Source: Vanessa cardui (taxonomy: Eukaryota > Arthropoda > Insecta > Lepidoptera > Nymphalidae). From it: 64,000 nt of DNA. The notes below the pieces were generated by a model. The model was not told the origin of the DNA. It did no database searches and saw nothing but the letters and a program-made list of their open reading frames with translations. A program made the translations under genes and the position numbers. Where the stretch lies: positions 3,611,814-3,675,813 of the forward strand of contig NC_061138.1 of NCBI RefSeq assembly GCF_905220365.1. The letters run 5' to 3'. Shown piece after piece: positions 62,560 to 64,000 of the stretch. The stretch's first letter is position 1. Each line of letters starts with the position of its first letter.

Positions 62560-64000
62560 AGATACGAGTATAAGTCGGATATAAGATATTCCAATAAGGA
62601 ACGTTTTAGACACATACCATCAATAATATTCTCCGTTTGTTTGCCGATACATTAACGATTGATTAAATTGCATTTGCAACTGGCGCGGGCGCATAATATC
62701 GTATATAATACCCGGTTTATTGCTCCATTACACAGTCTCTATTTATAACTTACGATTTGCTAACTTTTAATGCGTTTTAAGGGTTCCGTGATGCAACCAA
62801 ATATGAATAAGTTATACTTTATTGCACACCACAAACAATAACAAAGAAAGAAAGTAACACAAAATTAATAACATACAAAAACGTAAAATAGAATATAGAT
62901 TAAAAGTGTTGTACAACGGGCGGACTTATGGCTAATTAGATATATGCTTAATTTTATGACGTCACTCTGTTTTAGTGACTGTAAATTAAGTGTTGATTTG
63001 ATTTTTAAAACAAATTGCGAGTGGATGCTCTAGTCGGATCAATGAAATTCCATTTTCAAATTAAAGTATTTTATTTTATTCTACTTTAATTTGAAATTAA
63101 ATTTGATCAGGCGGCTGAATGTAATTGTCTCAAAGGTCTAAGGTCTGCCCTGTCTGTCTTGAGAAGAAGGTCTTTAGCTTTATAGAGCAGCTAAGTTAGG
63201 TGGACCTCCATATTAATATTCTTTATATATTATTTGAGCATTCCTGTTTTATATAGTTTATGAAATATACACTGTTATGTCAGAGTCTTGTCATGAGTTT
63301 GTAAAGATAAAATAAATATTACTTATTAGTGGTAAGTAGTTGACAGTATTCTCATAACGGAATATCAAAAATAGTGGAATATTTACGATCAAGACAAAAT
63401 GGTCGGTTAATAATATTTAAATTTAATTAAAAAATAAGTAACTCAATAAATTAAACCCGAGAAACTTGGAACCTCTTACGTCTAAATTAAAAAATACGAC
63501 CAGCGAAGTGCCGTAAATAGTAAGCCGATCGCCAAGCACTGTCTCTTAAATATTGCGATTCTTGCACACATAGCTGCGTTTATAAAATGCTTTATGATGG
63601 CAACAAACATTGTCCGTTTATGTTAACTCGCAAGATCTCCCGAGTTTGCACGGGTTATAATTAGTTCGCGATTTAAAAAAAAGCAATATCCTTAAACTTG
63701 AAAATCTAGCTATATTTTTCTTAATCTGCTTTTAGATAGCAAATATCGTCATAATCGTGAAAAATATGATTTAGGTTGTATTGAACTTGAAACTCAACAA
63801 ATGAGCAAAAAATATATCAATATGAGAGATGTTTCCAAAACAAATATATTTTTGGCAGATCTTTCGATAAAATCAATCAGTCTGGTCTTTTTTTTCTTCA
63901 AACTAAAATAAACGTACAGTGTTGACATTTGTCTTAATACATACACGAGTAAATAAAATCTATATTCACAAACGCAACCATGTATTTTATAAACATAATA
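62560..64000. other. AT-rich non-coding DNA to the window end
   Basis: Contains a LINE-type tail at 62815-62835 and a CACGGGT-family scrap at 63630-63665. No gene was seen. Confidence 0.5.

Overview
This 64 kb window is AT-rich insect nuclear DNA, almost certainly from a butterfly or moth. It has multi-exon genes with GT-AG introns, tRNA-derived SINEs with GTT-repeat tails, Tc1/mariner, pogo and hAT elements, and a nucleoporin gene and a kinase gene of animal type. A nymphalid butterfly is my guess from the SINE style, but I could not test this.

Layout. (1) Bases 3-1268 (+) hold the 3' end of a gene that begins outside the window. It encodes a coiled-coil, K/E/Q/N-rich tail that I do not firmly recognise. 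(2) Bases 2925-33730 (-) hold one large gene, the nucleoporin ELYS (MEL-28/AHCTF1 family). I could reconstruct it as 39 coding exons. Every junction is GT-AG, the phases match throughout, and the exons add up to 8196 nt (2731 residues plus stop). (3) Bases 35713-38704 (-) hold a seven-exon SBK-type serine/threonine kinase resembling insect meng-po (681 residues). (4) From about 38.75 kb to the right end (25 kb) I find no gene I can defend. There are repeats, a LINE RT fragment, a long fold-back element, GC-richer islands that look like possible regulatory DNA, and one possible 5' untranslated exon.

ELYS is the heart of the window. The N-terminal third (exons 1-8) fits the seven-bladed propeller, and exons 9-19 fit the alpha-helical ELYS domain. 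Exons 20-39 encode a long, low-complexity, chromatin-binding tail. The tail carries a SILK motif, a GRPRR AT-hook core and, near the C-terminus, an RVSF motif. SILK plus RVxF is the signature of protein phosphatase 1 docking. The tail has also grown by duplication at several scales: consecutive same-phase exons each starting RSRSRTPE or a variant, about five ~80-residue repeats inside exon 33, and four KSVL/KSIL repeats in exon 31.

Most larger ELYS introns carry mobile DNA: an intact-looking Tc1-type DD34E element, a DD41D (rosa-type) mariner with two stops, a pogo/Tigger remnant, a hAT MITE with an 8-bp target duplication, two copies of a ~342-bp MITE, five SINEs, several copies of a ~290-bp dispersed repeat and three long TG/CA tracts. 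One SINE is inserted against the acceptor of exon 14, and two TG/CA tracts lie next to the donors of exons 9 and 19.

ELYS and the kinase run in the same direction (both leftward) and are separated by about 2 kb. The leftmost gene is convergent with ELYS. Nothing suggests that the genes are co-regulated.
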